From assembly GCF_012911005.2 (NCBI RefSeq), contig NZ_WTVS01000007.1, positions 54,995 to 118,994 of the forward strand: 64,000 nucleotides of DNA, given 5' to 3'. The notes beneath the pieces were generated by a model, which saw only the letters and a program-made list of their open reading frames with translations, had not been told where the DNA came from and made no database searches. Each line of letters begins with the position of its first letter. The stretch's first letter is position 1. Below are positions 44,142 to 51,400 of this stretch, one piece after another. The DNA is from Aromatoleum toluolicum (GTDB lineage Bacteria > Pseudomonadota > Gammaproteobacteria > Burkholderiales > Rhodocyclaceae). The position numbers were made by a program, and so were the translations under genes.

Positions 44142-44162
44142 ACATATTGCAGCGCAATATGT
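44142..44162. promoter_or_regulatory. Palindrome upstream of the cytochrome oxidase operon
   Basis: ACATATTGC and GCAATATGT form a 9-bp perfect inverted repeat with a 3-bp spacer (AGC). It lies about 115 bp upstream of ctaC in the gap between the lipid operon tail (stop at 44188) and the oxidase operon. No T tract follows, so a protein-binding site is more likely than a terminator. The binding protein is unknown; it does not match an FNR box. Confidence 0.45.
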
Positions 44163-44187
44163 GATATTCGCCCGCTCGCAGCTGCGA

Positions 44188-44610
44188 TCAAGGTGCGGCG
44201 AGACGGTGCCGCAATGTGCGCAGGATGCAGCCGATCAGGGGAATGTGCTCGTAGAGCTGGCGCGCGGGATCCCAGTGGTCGATGTGCTCGACGACCCGCC
44301 CGTCGGCATCGAAACGCAGCTGCGTGACGCCGCGGATCTCGCGGCACGCGCGCCCGGTGCCGAAGCGGAAAGTCCACGCCAGCATCGCCTCCCGCTCGCC
44401 CGCGAGACGGCTCGTCACCTCGAAGCGCGGCGCCTCGACGGTCGCGAACATGTGGCGAAAGATGCGCGCGATCGCATCAAGGCCGGTGACGTCGTTGAAG
44501 GGATCGACGAAACGCGCATCCGGTGCGTAGAAGTCCGCGAGGGACGCGAGCGACTGCGGCGTGAGCGTCGCATAGAATTCGGCGAGCCTTTCGGCGGCTG
44601 CGCGCGTCAT
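44188..44610 (-). CDS. NTF2/SnoaL-like domain protein
   Basis: The 140-aa protein has the cone-shaped NTF2/SnoaL fold pattern: ERLAEFYATLTPQSLASLAD, FYAPDARFVDPFNDVTGLDA, GTGRACREIRGVTQLRFDAD and a C-terminal VVEHIDHWDPARQLYEHIP. Such domains act as small-molecule binding proteins, isomerases or cyclases. As the last gene of the lipid operon, overlapping the SDR gene by ATGA, it probably acts on a fatty-acyl or other lipid intermediate. The exact reaction is unknown. Confidence 0.8.
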   Translation of the reverse strand: MTRAAAERLAEFYATLTPQSLASLADFYAPDARFVDPFNDVTGLDAIARIFRHMFATVEAPRFEVTSRLAGEREAMLAWTFRFGTGRACREIRGVTQLRFDADGRVVEHIDHWDPARQLYEHIPLIGCILRTLRHRLAAP

Positions 44611-45395
44611 GACCCGGTTACCCGCCGCACGAGCGGAAAGTACAGTCGGTACGGCAGGACGCGCAGCAGTTTCATCAGCCGCGTGAAGCGGCGCGGGAAG
44701 TGGGTCTCGAAGTCGCCGCGCGCGAATCCGGCGACGATCTCCGTCGCAGCGTCCTCGGGCTGCATCAGGGCGGGCATTGTGAAGGGGTTCTGCGCCGTGA
44801 GGCGGGTTGCGACGAAGCCCGGACTGATGAGGTGGATCGCGACCCCGCGCGGCGCGAGGTCGAGATACAGGGACTCGGCGAAATTGACGAGTGCGGCCTT
44901 CGACGCTCCGTAGGCCGCCGCCTGCGGCAATCCGCGGTAGGCCGCGACGCTGCCGACGATCGCGATTGCGCCGCACTCCTGCGCTAGAAGGGTCGGAAGG
45001 ACGCTTGAGACACCGTCGATCACCCCGAGCAGATTCACGTCGAGGGTCGCGCGCACCGCCTCCGGCTCGAGCTCCCAGGCGCGCATCGGCCGGTAGGTGC
45101 CGGCGTTGAGGACGACGAGGTCGATGCCGCCCCAGGCGGCGAGCAGATCGTCGCGCACGCGCGCATATTCCGGCGCCCCCCGCGTGACGTCCATCGTCAG
45201 CGCAAGACTGCCGGAGCAGTCCGCGGCGACCGCGGCGAGGCGGTCGGCATCGCGCGCCGACAGCGCGAGCCGCGCTCCGCGGGCGGCCAGATCGCTCGCA
45301 AGCGCCGCGCCGATCCCGGCCGAGCCGCCGACCAGCCAGACGCGCAAGCCGCGCCAGTCCCGGATCGGCGGATTGAGCGGCTCAAGGAAGCGCAT
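44607..45395 (-). CDS. Short-chain dehydrogenase/reductase (SDR)
   Basis: The 262-aa protein is a classical SDR. It has the cofactor motif VWLVGGSAGIGAALASDLAA, the NAG motif VVLNAGTYRPMRAWELEPEA, the catalytic serine in AIVGSVAAYRGLP and YGASKAALVNFAES with the Tyr-x3-Lys pair. It reduces or oxidises a hydroxyl/keto group using NAD(P). Its position in the lipid operon suggests a lipid-derived substrate. Its 5' end overlaps the DUF3833 gene by 14 bp. Confidence 0.88.
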   Translation of the reverse strand: MRFLEPLNPPIRDWRGLRVWLVGGSAGIGAALASDLAARGARLALSARDADRLAAVAADCSGSLALTMDVTRGAPEYARVRDDLLAAWGGIDLVVLNAGTYRPMRAWELEPEAVRATLDVNLLGVIDGVSSVLPTLLAQECGAIAIVGSVAAYRGLPQAAAYGASKAALVNFAESLYLDLAPRGVAIHLISPGFVATRLTAQNPFTMPALMQPEDAATEIVAGFARGDFETHFPRRFTRLMKLLRVLPYRLYFPLVRRVTGS

Positions 45396-45924
45396 GCGCT
45401 TCCCTTTTCACGAAGGACAGGGTCACCTCGCCGAGACGCACGCCGAACTTGCTCATCACCGATCGGTTCAGCATCACGCGCTCGTCCATCAGGAACATCC
45501 AGTCGTCGAAATCGACGTGCCAAGTCCGATCGCCGACCGGCAGCGCGAGCACGTAGCGCCAGCGCAGCGCATTGCCACGCGCCTCGCCGCGCGCCTCGCC
45601 GACCACATCGGCCGCGACGCCGCCGTAGCGATGCGCGTCGTGGCGCGTGATCGTCCATACGCGCCGCTGGGTGGTGCCGTCCGAGTAGGTGAAGCGCTCG
45701 TCGAGCGTGCCGACATCGCCGCGCCAGCTCGCCTCGATGACGACATGGAATCGCTTGACGACCTTGCCCGAGCGGTCCTGGAACATGCCGTAGGCGTCGA
45801 GCGTGCCATCGAAGTAGCGGCGCAGGTCGAGAACCGGGGTTTCGGCGGCGTACTCCTGCACATCGATGCCGGCGCAACCGGCCATCCCCGCGACCATCGC
45901 AAGGGTCATCAGCATTCGGCGCAT
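45382..45924 (-). CDS. DUF3833 lipoprotein
   Basis: The 180-aa protein has a lipoprotein signal with lipobox GMAGC (residues about 13-17) and then the DUF3833 pattern: LRRYFDGTLDAYGMFQDRSG, VKRFHVVIEASWRGDVGTLD and WHVDFDDWMFLMDERVMLN. It is probably anchored in the outer or inner membrane from the periplasm. Its function is unknown; members co-occur with cyclopropane-fatty-acid-synthase-family operons. It overlaps both neighbours. Confidence 0.85.
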   Translation of the reverse strand: MRRMLMTLAMVAGMAGCAGIDVQEYAAETPVLDLRRYFDGTLDAYGMFQDRSGKVVKRFHVVIEASWRGDVGTLDERFTYSDGTTQRRVWTITRHDAHRYGGVAADVVGEARGEARGNALRWRYVLALPVGDRTWHVDFDDWMFLMDERVMLNRSVMSKFGVRLGEVTLSFVKREAHALP

Positions 45925-47177
45925 CGCCGCTCCTCCTCCATCAGGTCACGCCGGTAATGCCACAGCAGCGCCGCAGCCAGCGCCTTGAGCGCCACCGGCA
46001 GCAGTGCGTACACGCCCGCGAGGACCGCCAGCGCGTCGGGGTCGCGGGTGCCGGGTGCGTACCCCAGCCGATCGAGGAGCGGCAACGCGAGCCCGGCGGC
46101 AATCGCGAGATTCGCCTTGGAGACGAGGTTCCACCACCCGAACCACGCGCCCGCGCGCGGCCCCGCCGAACGCTCGCGGGCGAGCAGATCCGCGAGCATG
46201 GCCGCCGGCAGGGCCAGGTCCGCCCCCAGCGCCGCCCCCGAGAGCACGCAGATCAGCGCGAAACTGCGCAGGTCGCCCGCGCCGAGCGTCGCCGCCCAGG
46301 CAAACACCGCCATCGCGAGCAGCATGGCGAGCAGCCAGGCCCCGAGCTTTCCGAACACGGACGCGCAGCGCACCCACAGCGGCATGCTCGCGGCCCCGGC
46401 GAGGAAATACAGGGCGAGGAACAGGCCGGATGCGGACTCAGCCTGCAGCACGTCGGAGACGAAGAACAGCACCGTCGCGGCGGGGATCGCGGCGGCGATG
46501 CCGTTCGCGGCGAACACCACGAGCAGCCGCGCGAAGGGACGACAGGCGAGCGCGTCGCGCATGGCCGCGCGCAGGGACACCGCGCCGCCTTCCACCTTCG
46601 CCACCGTCGGCGCGAAGCGCAAGGTGAGTCCCGCGCCGAGCAAGAGGATGAGGGGGAAGATCCAGCCGAGCAGCACCAGGCCGGTGGCGGAGTCGTCCCC
46701 GAGCACGGACGGCAGTCCGGCCGCGAGCACGACGCCCGCCAGCGCGAAGCCCTCGCGGCTTGCGACGACGCGCGTGCGCCCATCGGGCGTATCGGCCAGC
46801 TCCGCACCCCACGCGGCGTAGTTGATGGTGGCGAGCGAGTAGCCGAGCGTGACGAGCAGCAGCGACGCCGCCAGCCACAGGAGCCCGGCACCCGCCGGCG
46901 GACCGAGCAGCGCGATGAATCCTGCGGCCAGCAGTGGCAGCGCCGCGACGATCCACGCACGTCGCGCCACGAAACGATCGCTCGCCCAGCCGATGAGCGG
47001 ATCGGTGACCGCATCGACGATACGCACGCCGAGCAGGACGGCGCCGATCGCCGCGAGCGGCAGGCCGAGGCCATCCGCGTAGAGCTTGGGTGCGTGCACG
47101 TAGATCGGCAGCGCGGCGAAGGCCAGCGGCAACCCCAGCACGCCGTACGCCAGGGCGGGTCCGCGCTCAACCTTCAT
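45909..47177 (-). CDS. MFS transporter (GPH-like)
   Basis: The 422-aa protein has 12 hydrophobic helices. It shows the MFS loop 2-3 motif in DAVTDPLIGWASDRFVARRA and the symmetric repeat later, closest to the glycoside-pentoside-hexuronide/cation symporter group. A similar MFS gene sits in comparable CFA-synthase operons. Substrate is unknown; a lipid, lipid precursor or cofactor is inferred from context. It overlaps the DUF3833 gene by 16 bp and the chalcone-isomerase-like gene by 11 bp. Confidence 0.85.
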   Translation of the reverse strand: MKVERGPALAYGVLGLPLAFAALPIYVHAPKLYADGLGLPLAAIGAVLLGVRIVDAVTDPLIGWASDRFVARRAWIVAALPLLAAGFIALLGPPAGAGLLWLAASLLLVTLGYSLATINYAAWGAELADTPDGRTRVVASREGFALAGVVLAAGLPSVLGDDSATGLVLLGWIFPLILLLGAGLTLRFAPTVAKVEGGAVSLRAAMRDALACRPFARLLVVFAANGIAAAIPAATVLFFVSDVLQAESASGLFLALYFLAGAASMPLWVRCASVFGKLGAWLLAMLLAMAVFAWAATLGAGDLRSFALICVLSGAALGADLALPAAMLADLLARERSAGPRAGAWFGWWNLVSKANLAIAAGLALPLLDRLGYAPGTRDPDALAVLAGVYALLPVALKALAAALLWHYRRDLMEEERRCAEC

Positions 47178-47754
47178 CACCGGTCCCCAGCAGGCTTGAC
47201 CGCAGGCCCGGCTCGCGCGTGCGCGGGTCGAGCCAGATCGCGAAGAAGGCGCGCGCGAAATCCGCGTCACGCAACTCGGCGGTCAGCGCGCCGCGATGGT
47301 AGAAAGCCACCCGGCCGTCGGGTTCCGCTAGGCCGACGATCGTGTCGCCGGGCTCGACCGACGGGAAGGCCCGCACCAGCAGCGGTCGCCAGGCCTCGCG
47401 CCGCGCCGCGTCCGCGAACCCGAGACGCGCCATCTCGTCGAGACTGGCCGCAACGAGGCGCTCGCCGCGGATCGGTCGCGCGTAGCGGATCTCCAGCGCG
47501 AAGGGGCGCTCGGGGCGCCAGCGCTCGGCACCGCGCGTCCACAGACTGGCGTTGTACAGCGCGAGACCGAACCAGCGCATCGTGCCCTGCCCCACGACGC
47601 CCCAGCCCGCGCCGACGCCCGGGGCCCGCGCCTCGAGTCCGGAAGCGGCCGCGTGCCCGCCTCCGATCACACACGCGAGCGCGATGCAGCCCGCAAGCAG
47701 TAGCGGCCGCCACCCCACCCGCTCAGCGGTGTGCGAGTTCGAAGTGATGGACAT
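47167..47754 (-). CDS. Periplasmic chalcone-isomerase-like protein
   Basis: The 195-aa protein carries a signal-like N-terminus (LLLAGCIALACVIGGGHAAA) and the bacterial chalcone-isomerase-like domain: VVGQGTMRWFGLALYNASLW, FALEIRYARPIRGERLVAAS and a C-terminal FFAIWLDPRTREPGLRSSLL. Bacterial homologues lack proven chalcone isomerase activity and may bind fatty acids. It overlaps the CFA gene by 32 bp. A lipid-binding or lipid-modifying periplasmic role fits the operon. Confidence 0.82.
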   Translation of the reverse strand: MSITSNSHTAERVGWRPLLLAGCIALACVIGGGHAAASGLEARAPGVGAGWGVVGQGTMRWFGLALYNASLWTRGAERWRPERPFALEIRYARPIRGERLVAASLDEMARLGFADAARREAWRPLLVRAFPSVEPGDTIVGLAEPDGRVAFYHRGALTAELRDADFARAFFAIWLDPRTREPGLRSSLLGTGDEG

Positions 47755-48946
47755 CGATGTCGCCAACAAGGAAACCGGCCTCGCAGTACGCCAGATAGAA
47801 GCGCCACAGCCGCATGAAGCGCGCATCGAAGCCCTGCGCCGCGACCTCGGCGCGCTGCGCGTCGAACTGCGCGCGCCAGCGTTCCAGCGTGCGCGCGTAG
47901 TCGCGCCCGAAGGCGAAGTCCCCGATGAGCGCGAGTCCTGCCGCGTCGGCCTGGCGGCGAACGATGGCCGGCGTCGGCAGCATCCCGCCGGGGAAGATGT
48001 AGCGCTGGATGAAGTCCGTTCCGCGCCGGTAGCGCGGGAACAGGGCCTCATCGATCGTGATCGCCTGCACCACGCAGCGCCCGCCGCGCCGCAGGCGGCG
48101 CGCGAGCGTCGCGAAATAGGTCGGCCAGAAGCGCTCCCCGACCGCCTCGATCATCTCGATGGACACGACGTGGTCGTACTCGCCCAGCACGTCGCGGTAG
48201 TCGCACAGCGCGAAGCTTGCACGATCGGCGAAGCCTTCGCGCTCGGCGCGGGCGCACGCATGGGCGAGCTGCGCGGGCGAGAGCGTGACGCCGAACACGA
48301 GACAGCCGAACTCCTTTGCCGCGACCTCGGCGAAGCCGCCCCAGCCGCAGCCGACCTCGAGGATCGTCTGCCCCGGCTGCGCGTCGAGGCGTTCGAGGAT
48401 GCGCCGATACTTGCGCCGCTGGGCCGCCTCGAGCGGCTCCGCGACATCGTCGAAGAGGGCCGCCGAATAGCTCATCGTGGGATCGAGCCACAGCGCGTAG
48501 AAGTCGTTGCCGAGGTCGTAGTGCGCCTCGATGTTGCGCCGCGCCCCGCTGCGCGTGTTGGCGCGCAACGCATTCCACAGGCGGTAGCCCGCCAGCGGCA
48601 GCAGGCGCCCGTACACGGCGCGTCCCAGCCGTACGCGGTTTTCCGCCAGCAGCGTCAGCAGTTCGGTCAGGTCGTCGGTGTCCCACAGGCCGGCCAGGTA
48701 GCTCTCGCCGAGGCCGATGTCGCCGCGTGCCAGCGCCGCCGCGAAGGTCTCGTGGTCGCGCACGCGCCAGTGCGCGCGCAGCGCACCGTGACCGAGGCGC
48801 AGGGTCTCGCCCCCGGGCAGCTCAAGCGCCAGCGCCCCGCCCTCGAGCGATTCGAGCAGCCCCAGCGCCAGCCGGGTCGCGCGCGGCGCACTAGACGCCG
48901 CCGACCAGGCTACCGGTTTCGCGAGCGTGTTTTCGAGGGTATTCAT
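47723..48946 (-). CDS. Cyclopropane-fatty-acyl-phospholipid synthase family methyltransferase
   Basis: The 407-aa protein has the CFA layout. Residues about 60-130 form a lipid-interacting domain with GLGESYLAGLWDTDDLTELL. The SAM-binding core has ILEVGCGWGGFAEVAAKEFG. ARRNIEAHYDLGNDFYALWL and TDFIQRYIFPGGMLPTPAI are conserved in CFA synthases and related methylases. It adds a methyl or methylene group to unsaturated phospholipid acyl chains. It may make a cyclopropane, a methyl-branched or a furan-fatty-acid precursor; context with an FAD enzyme leaves this open. It is coupled by ATGA to the DUF1365 gene. Confidence 0.9.
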   Translation of the reverse strand: MNTLENTLAKPVAWSAASSAPRATRLALGLLESLEGGALALELPGGETLRLGHGALRAHWRVRDHETFAAALARGDIGLGESYLAGLWDTDDLTELLTLLAENRVRLGRAVYGRLLPLAGYRLWNALRANTRSGARRNIEAHYDLGNDFYALWLDPTMSYSAALFDDVAEPLEAAQRRKYRRILERLDAQPGQTILEVGCGWGGFAEVAAKEFGCLVFGVTLSPAQLAHACARAEREGFADRASFALCDYRDVLGEYDHVVSIEMIEAVGERFWPTYFATLARRLRRGGRCVVQAITIDEALFPRYRRGTDFIQRYIFPGGMLPTPAIVRRQADAAGLALIGDFAFGRDYARTLERWRAQFDAQRAEVAAQGFDARFMRLWRFYLAYCEAGFLVGDIDVHHFELAHR

Positions 48947-49725
48947 CGCGTGGTTTCCTCCAGCGGGGGCAGCGGTTTGTGAAAGAAGCGGACCCGTTTC
49001 AGCCACAGGCGCAGCGCCTGCCAGTGGATTCGCACGACGACAGCGAGGGTCATGAACGGATAGCGCACAAGCCAGGCGAGCATCGCCCGGCCATCGAGGG
49101 GCCGGGCGCGTCCGCCGACCGCCGTGCTGAGGCGACGCTCGCTGCCCTCCCAGTAATCGATCGTGACGGCGGGGGCGACGCCCTCGGCGTGGAAACGGAA
49201 ACGGTATTCGCCCGCCACGGGCAGGAAGGGCGACACATGGAAAACCTTGATCGCGCACAGCTCGTCGCCGGGACGGATCGGCCCCCGGTCGCGGTGATGG
49301 ATGAGGTAGTTGTGATGCTCGCCGAAGGTGTTGCTCACCTCGGCCAGAACCACCCGGAGCGTGCCGGCACGGTCGTGACAGAACCAGAAACTCACGGGAT
49401 TGAAGAGGAAGCCCAGCATGCGCGGCATCGTCTGCAGCACGACCTCGCCGTCGGCGACCCCGGCCAGTCCGTGACGCTCGAGCAAGCCACTCAGCCACGG
49501 CAGCAGCGGCGTGCCGTCGCGCGGACCGTGGTCGCGGCTGAGAAACGAGAAGACGTTCGCGCGCTCGACCCCGAGCAGCGGCACGGACAGGTCGCCGAGC
49601 CGCGACAAGGGCAGGCGCAGGAACGCGGTCGGATACACGAAGCGGTTGTGCACCGGGGCATGGCGCTCGTGAAACACCGCGCCGAAACACACGGCCGGCA
49701 GCAGCGGGGCGTGCGCCGCGCTCAT
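48943..49725 (-). CDS. DUF1365 protein
   Basis: The 260-aa protein matches DUF1365: AVFHERHAPVHNRFVYPTAF at the start, PRMLGFLFNPVSFWFCHDR, EVSNTFGEHHNYLIHHRDRG and KVFHVSPFLPVAGEYRFRFH, with a C-terminal hydrophobic segment (MTLAVVVRIHWQALRLWL). Its function is not established. DUF1365 genes almost always lie beside an FAD oxidoreductase and a CFA-type methylase, which is the case here. Both ends overlap by ATGA. Confidence 0.9.
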   Translation of the reverse strand: MSAAHAPLLPAVCFGAVFHERHAPVHNRFVYPTAFLRLPLSRLGDLSVPLLGVERANVFSFLSRDHGPRDGTPLLPWLSGLLERHGLAGVADGEVVLQTMPRMLGFLFNPVSFWFCHDRAGTLRVVLAEVSNTFGEHHNYLIHHRDRGPIRPGDELCAIKVFHVSPFLPVAGEYRFRFHAEGVAPAVTIDYWEGSERRLSTAVGGRARPLDGRAMLAWLVRYPFMTLAVVVRIHWQALRLWLKRVRFFHKPLPPLEETTR

Positions 49726-51080
49726 GCGCTGCACGCCTCCACGACGTTCTCACTCCCGCGCGCGCTGCCGCGCCAGGGCACGCGACCGCCCAGCGCCTCG
49801 ACGATCGGCATGGCCGATTTCAAGCCGTCCTCGTGAAAGCCGTAGCCGGTCCACGCGCCCGCGAACCATGTGCGGCGCACCCCCTGAATGCCGCCGAGCG
49901 CACGCTGCGCCGCCACCGCGGCGATGTCGAACACCGGATGGGCGTAGTCGAAACTCGCCAGCACGCGTGCCGGGTCCGGTTCGCGCACGGGATTGAGCGT
50001 CACCACCACCGGCGTGTCGAAGGGCAAGGGCTGCAGGCGGTTGATCAGGTAGCTGACCGAGACTGCGCCGTCCTCGGGCTCCGCACTCGCCCCCCCCGGG
50101 GCCGCGGCGTAGTTCCACGCCGCCCATACGCCCTGCCGCCGCGGCAGCAGGCTGGCATCGGTATGCAGCACGGCGCGGTTGGGCTGATAGCGCACCGCCG
50201 ACAGGATCTGGCGCTCGCCGACCGTCGCATCGGCCCCGAGGATCGCCAGCGCCTGGTCGCTATGGCACGCGAACACGACATCGTCGAAGCGGTCGATCCG
50301 CTGCGGGGTATGCACCCACACCGCGTTGGCGTCGCGAAACACCCCCAGCACCGGCGTGTCGAGGCGCAGGTCGTCGAGCTGACTGCACATGCGCCGCACG
50401 TACTCGCGCCCGCCGCCGCGCACCGTGAGCCACTGCGGCCGATCGGCGATCTGCAGCAGGCCGTGGTTGTCGCAGAAGCGCACGAAGGTCTCGAGGGGAT
50501 AGTCGAGCATGGCCCGCGTCGGGCAGGACCAGATCGCCGCGGCCATCGGCAGCAGGTACCAGTCGCGGAACTCGCGGCTGTAGCGGTTCGCCGCCAGGTA
50601 TTCACCCAGCCCCAGCCCCGCCGCGCTGCCGCCCAGGGCGAGTCGGGGAGCCTCGCGATTGAAGCGCAGGATGTCGCGCAGCATGCGCCAGAACCCCGGG
50701 CGCGCCGCATTGCCCGGCTGGGCGAAGAGGCTGCGCAGGCTCGTTCCCGACCACTCCAGGTCCGGCTGCGCCAGGCTCACGGAAAACGACATCTCCGTTT
50801 CGACGGCCTCGACACCGAGCAGGCCGAAGAGCGCGATCAGGTTAGGGTAGGTGCGGCGGTTGAACACCAGGAAGCCGGTGTCGACGGGATGAGTCACCCC
50901 GTCCAGCGTCACGTCGACCGTGTTCGTGTGCCCGCCCGCCTGCTTGCCGGCCTCGAAGACGGTCACGTCATGCTCGCGCGACAGCATCCACGCACAGGCC
51001 AATCCGGAGATCCCCGCGCCGACGACCGCAATCCGGCGCGCCGGACGCGGCTCCCACGGGAAGGCTTCGCGCATGTTCAT
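49722..51080 (-). CDS. FAD-dependent amine-oxidase-like oxidoreductase
   Basis: The 452-aa flavoprotein has the ADP-binding motif RIAVVGAGISGLACAWMLSR and VFEAGKQAGGHTNTVDV. It continues with PVDTGFLVFNRRTYPNLIAL, RAMLDYPLETFVRFCDNHGL and the C-terminal TWFAGAWTGYGFHEDGLKS, which contacts FAD. It resembles phytoene-desaturase/amine-oxidase-fold enzymes. In CFA/DUF1365 operons this protein may desaturate or oxidise a modified acyl chain. The ATG overlaps the stop of the 81-aa gene by ATGA. Confidence 0.88.
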   Translation of the reverse strand: MNMREAFPWEPRPARRIAVVGAGISGLACAWMLSREHDVTVFEAGKQAGGHTNTVDVTLDGVTHPVDTGFLVFNRRTYPNLIALFGLLGVEAVETEMSFSVSLAQPDLEWSGTSLRSLFAQPGNAARPGFWRMLRDILRFNREAPRLALGGSAAGLGLGEYLAANRYSREFRDWYLLPMAAAIWSCPTRAMLDYPLETFVRFCDNHGLLQIADRPQWLTVRGGGREYVRRMCSQLDDLRLDTPVLGVFRDANAVWVHTPQRIDRFDDVVFACHSDQALAILGADATVGERQILSAVRYQPNRAVLHTDASLLPRRQGVWAAWNYAAAPGGASAEPEDGAVSVSYLINRLQPLPFDTPVVVTLNPVREPDPARVLASFDYAHPVFDIAAVAAQRALGGIQGVRRTWFAGAWTGYGFHEDGLKSAMPIVEALGGRVPWRGSARGSENVVEACSA

Positions 51081-51322
51081 GACGAGCGCCCCTGCACCGC
51101 CGCCGGCGCGTAGTCGCCGCGATGGAGGAAGAGCTTCAGTGCCAGCCCCTCGTCCACGGCATAATTGTCCTGGACAGAAACAGCTACCGAAGGATGGACC
51201 GGGGTTGCCGCACTGGCCCGCGCAGCCGTCAGGTACGTAACCAGCGCAGCACCCGCCACTACCGTCGCCGCAAGCAGCAGGGTGCGCTGCACGAGAGAGA
51301 ACCTAAGGGTCTTGGTTTTCAT
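51077..51322 (-). CDS. Small exported/anchored protein heading the lipid operon
   Basis: The 81-aa product begins with a basic segment and a hydrophobic stretch (MKTKTLRFSLVQRTLLLAAT, then VVAGAALVTYLTAARASA), either a signal peptide or a membrane anchor. The remaining ~40 residues (AVSVQDNYAVDEGLALKLFL) show no known domain. It is the first gene after the promoter and is coupled to the FAD-oxidoreductase gene by ATGA. Two operator-like palindromes overlap it: one at the start codon and one inside (51165-51176). No function is recognised. Confidence 0.6.
   Translation of the reverse strand: MKTKTLRFSLVQRTLLLAATVVAGAALVTYLTAARASAATPVHPSVAVSVQDNYAVDEGLALKLFLHRGDYAPAAVQGRSS
51165..51176. promoter_or_regulatory. 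Third TTGTCC-type palindrome, inside the small gene
   Basis: TTGTCCTGGACA occurs within the 81-aa gene, matching 12 consecutive bases of the large palindrome at 51321-51339. It lies about 150 bp away from that site, so it could serve a looping repressor. Coding constraint could also produce it by chance. Confidence 0.4.
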
Positions 51323-51339
51323 TTTGTCCTGGACAAAAT
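51321..51339. promoter_or_regulatory. Perfect 19-bp palindromic operator candidate (LitR-type site)
   Basis: ATTTTGTCCTGGACAAAAT is a perfect 19-bp palindrome centred on 51330. It overlaps the ATG of the 81-aa gene and lies just downstream of the predicted start of the minus-strand transcript. It is the best candidate binding site for the adjacent MerR-type regulator. A second, shorter palindrome, ACAAAATTTGT, overlaps its right edge (51333-51343). Confidence 0.7.
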
Positions 51340-51353
51340 TTGTACACGGCTCT

Positions 51354-51382
51354 AACTTAGAACCATTCGCACACCGCGTCAA
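51354..51382 (-). promoter_or_regulatory. Sigma-70-type promoter of the lipid operon
   Basis: On the minus strand TTGACG (51382-51377) and TAAGTT (51359-51354) are separated by 17 bp, a good -35/-10 pair. Transcription would begin near 51347 and read into the 81-aa gene. The palindromes at 51321-51339 and 51386-51400 flank it, one downstream and one just upstream of the -35. A weaker opposite pair (TGGACA 51330-51335, TAACTT 51353-51358) could serve the regulator gene. Confidence 0.5.
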
Positions 51383-51385
51383 GGA

Positions 51386-51400
51386 TTTGTCCACGACAAA
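51386..51400. promoter_or_regulatory. Second operator candidate, abutting the regulator start codon
   Basis: TTTGTC-CAC-GACAAA is a 15-bp inverted repeat ending one base before the regulator ATG at 51401. It shares the TTGTC/GACAA half-sites with the palindrome at 51321-51339. Its position fits autoregulation of the MerR gene, which has no recognisable Shine-Dalgarno and may be leaderless or nearly so. Confidence 0.6.

Noticed and set aside
44030..44187. FNR/Anr box in the oxidase operon upstream region
   Set aside because: Only isolated half-sites (TTGAT, ATCAA) occur; they are not in the TTGAT-N4-ATCAA spacing.
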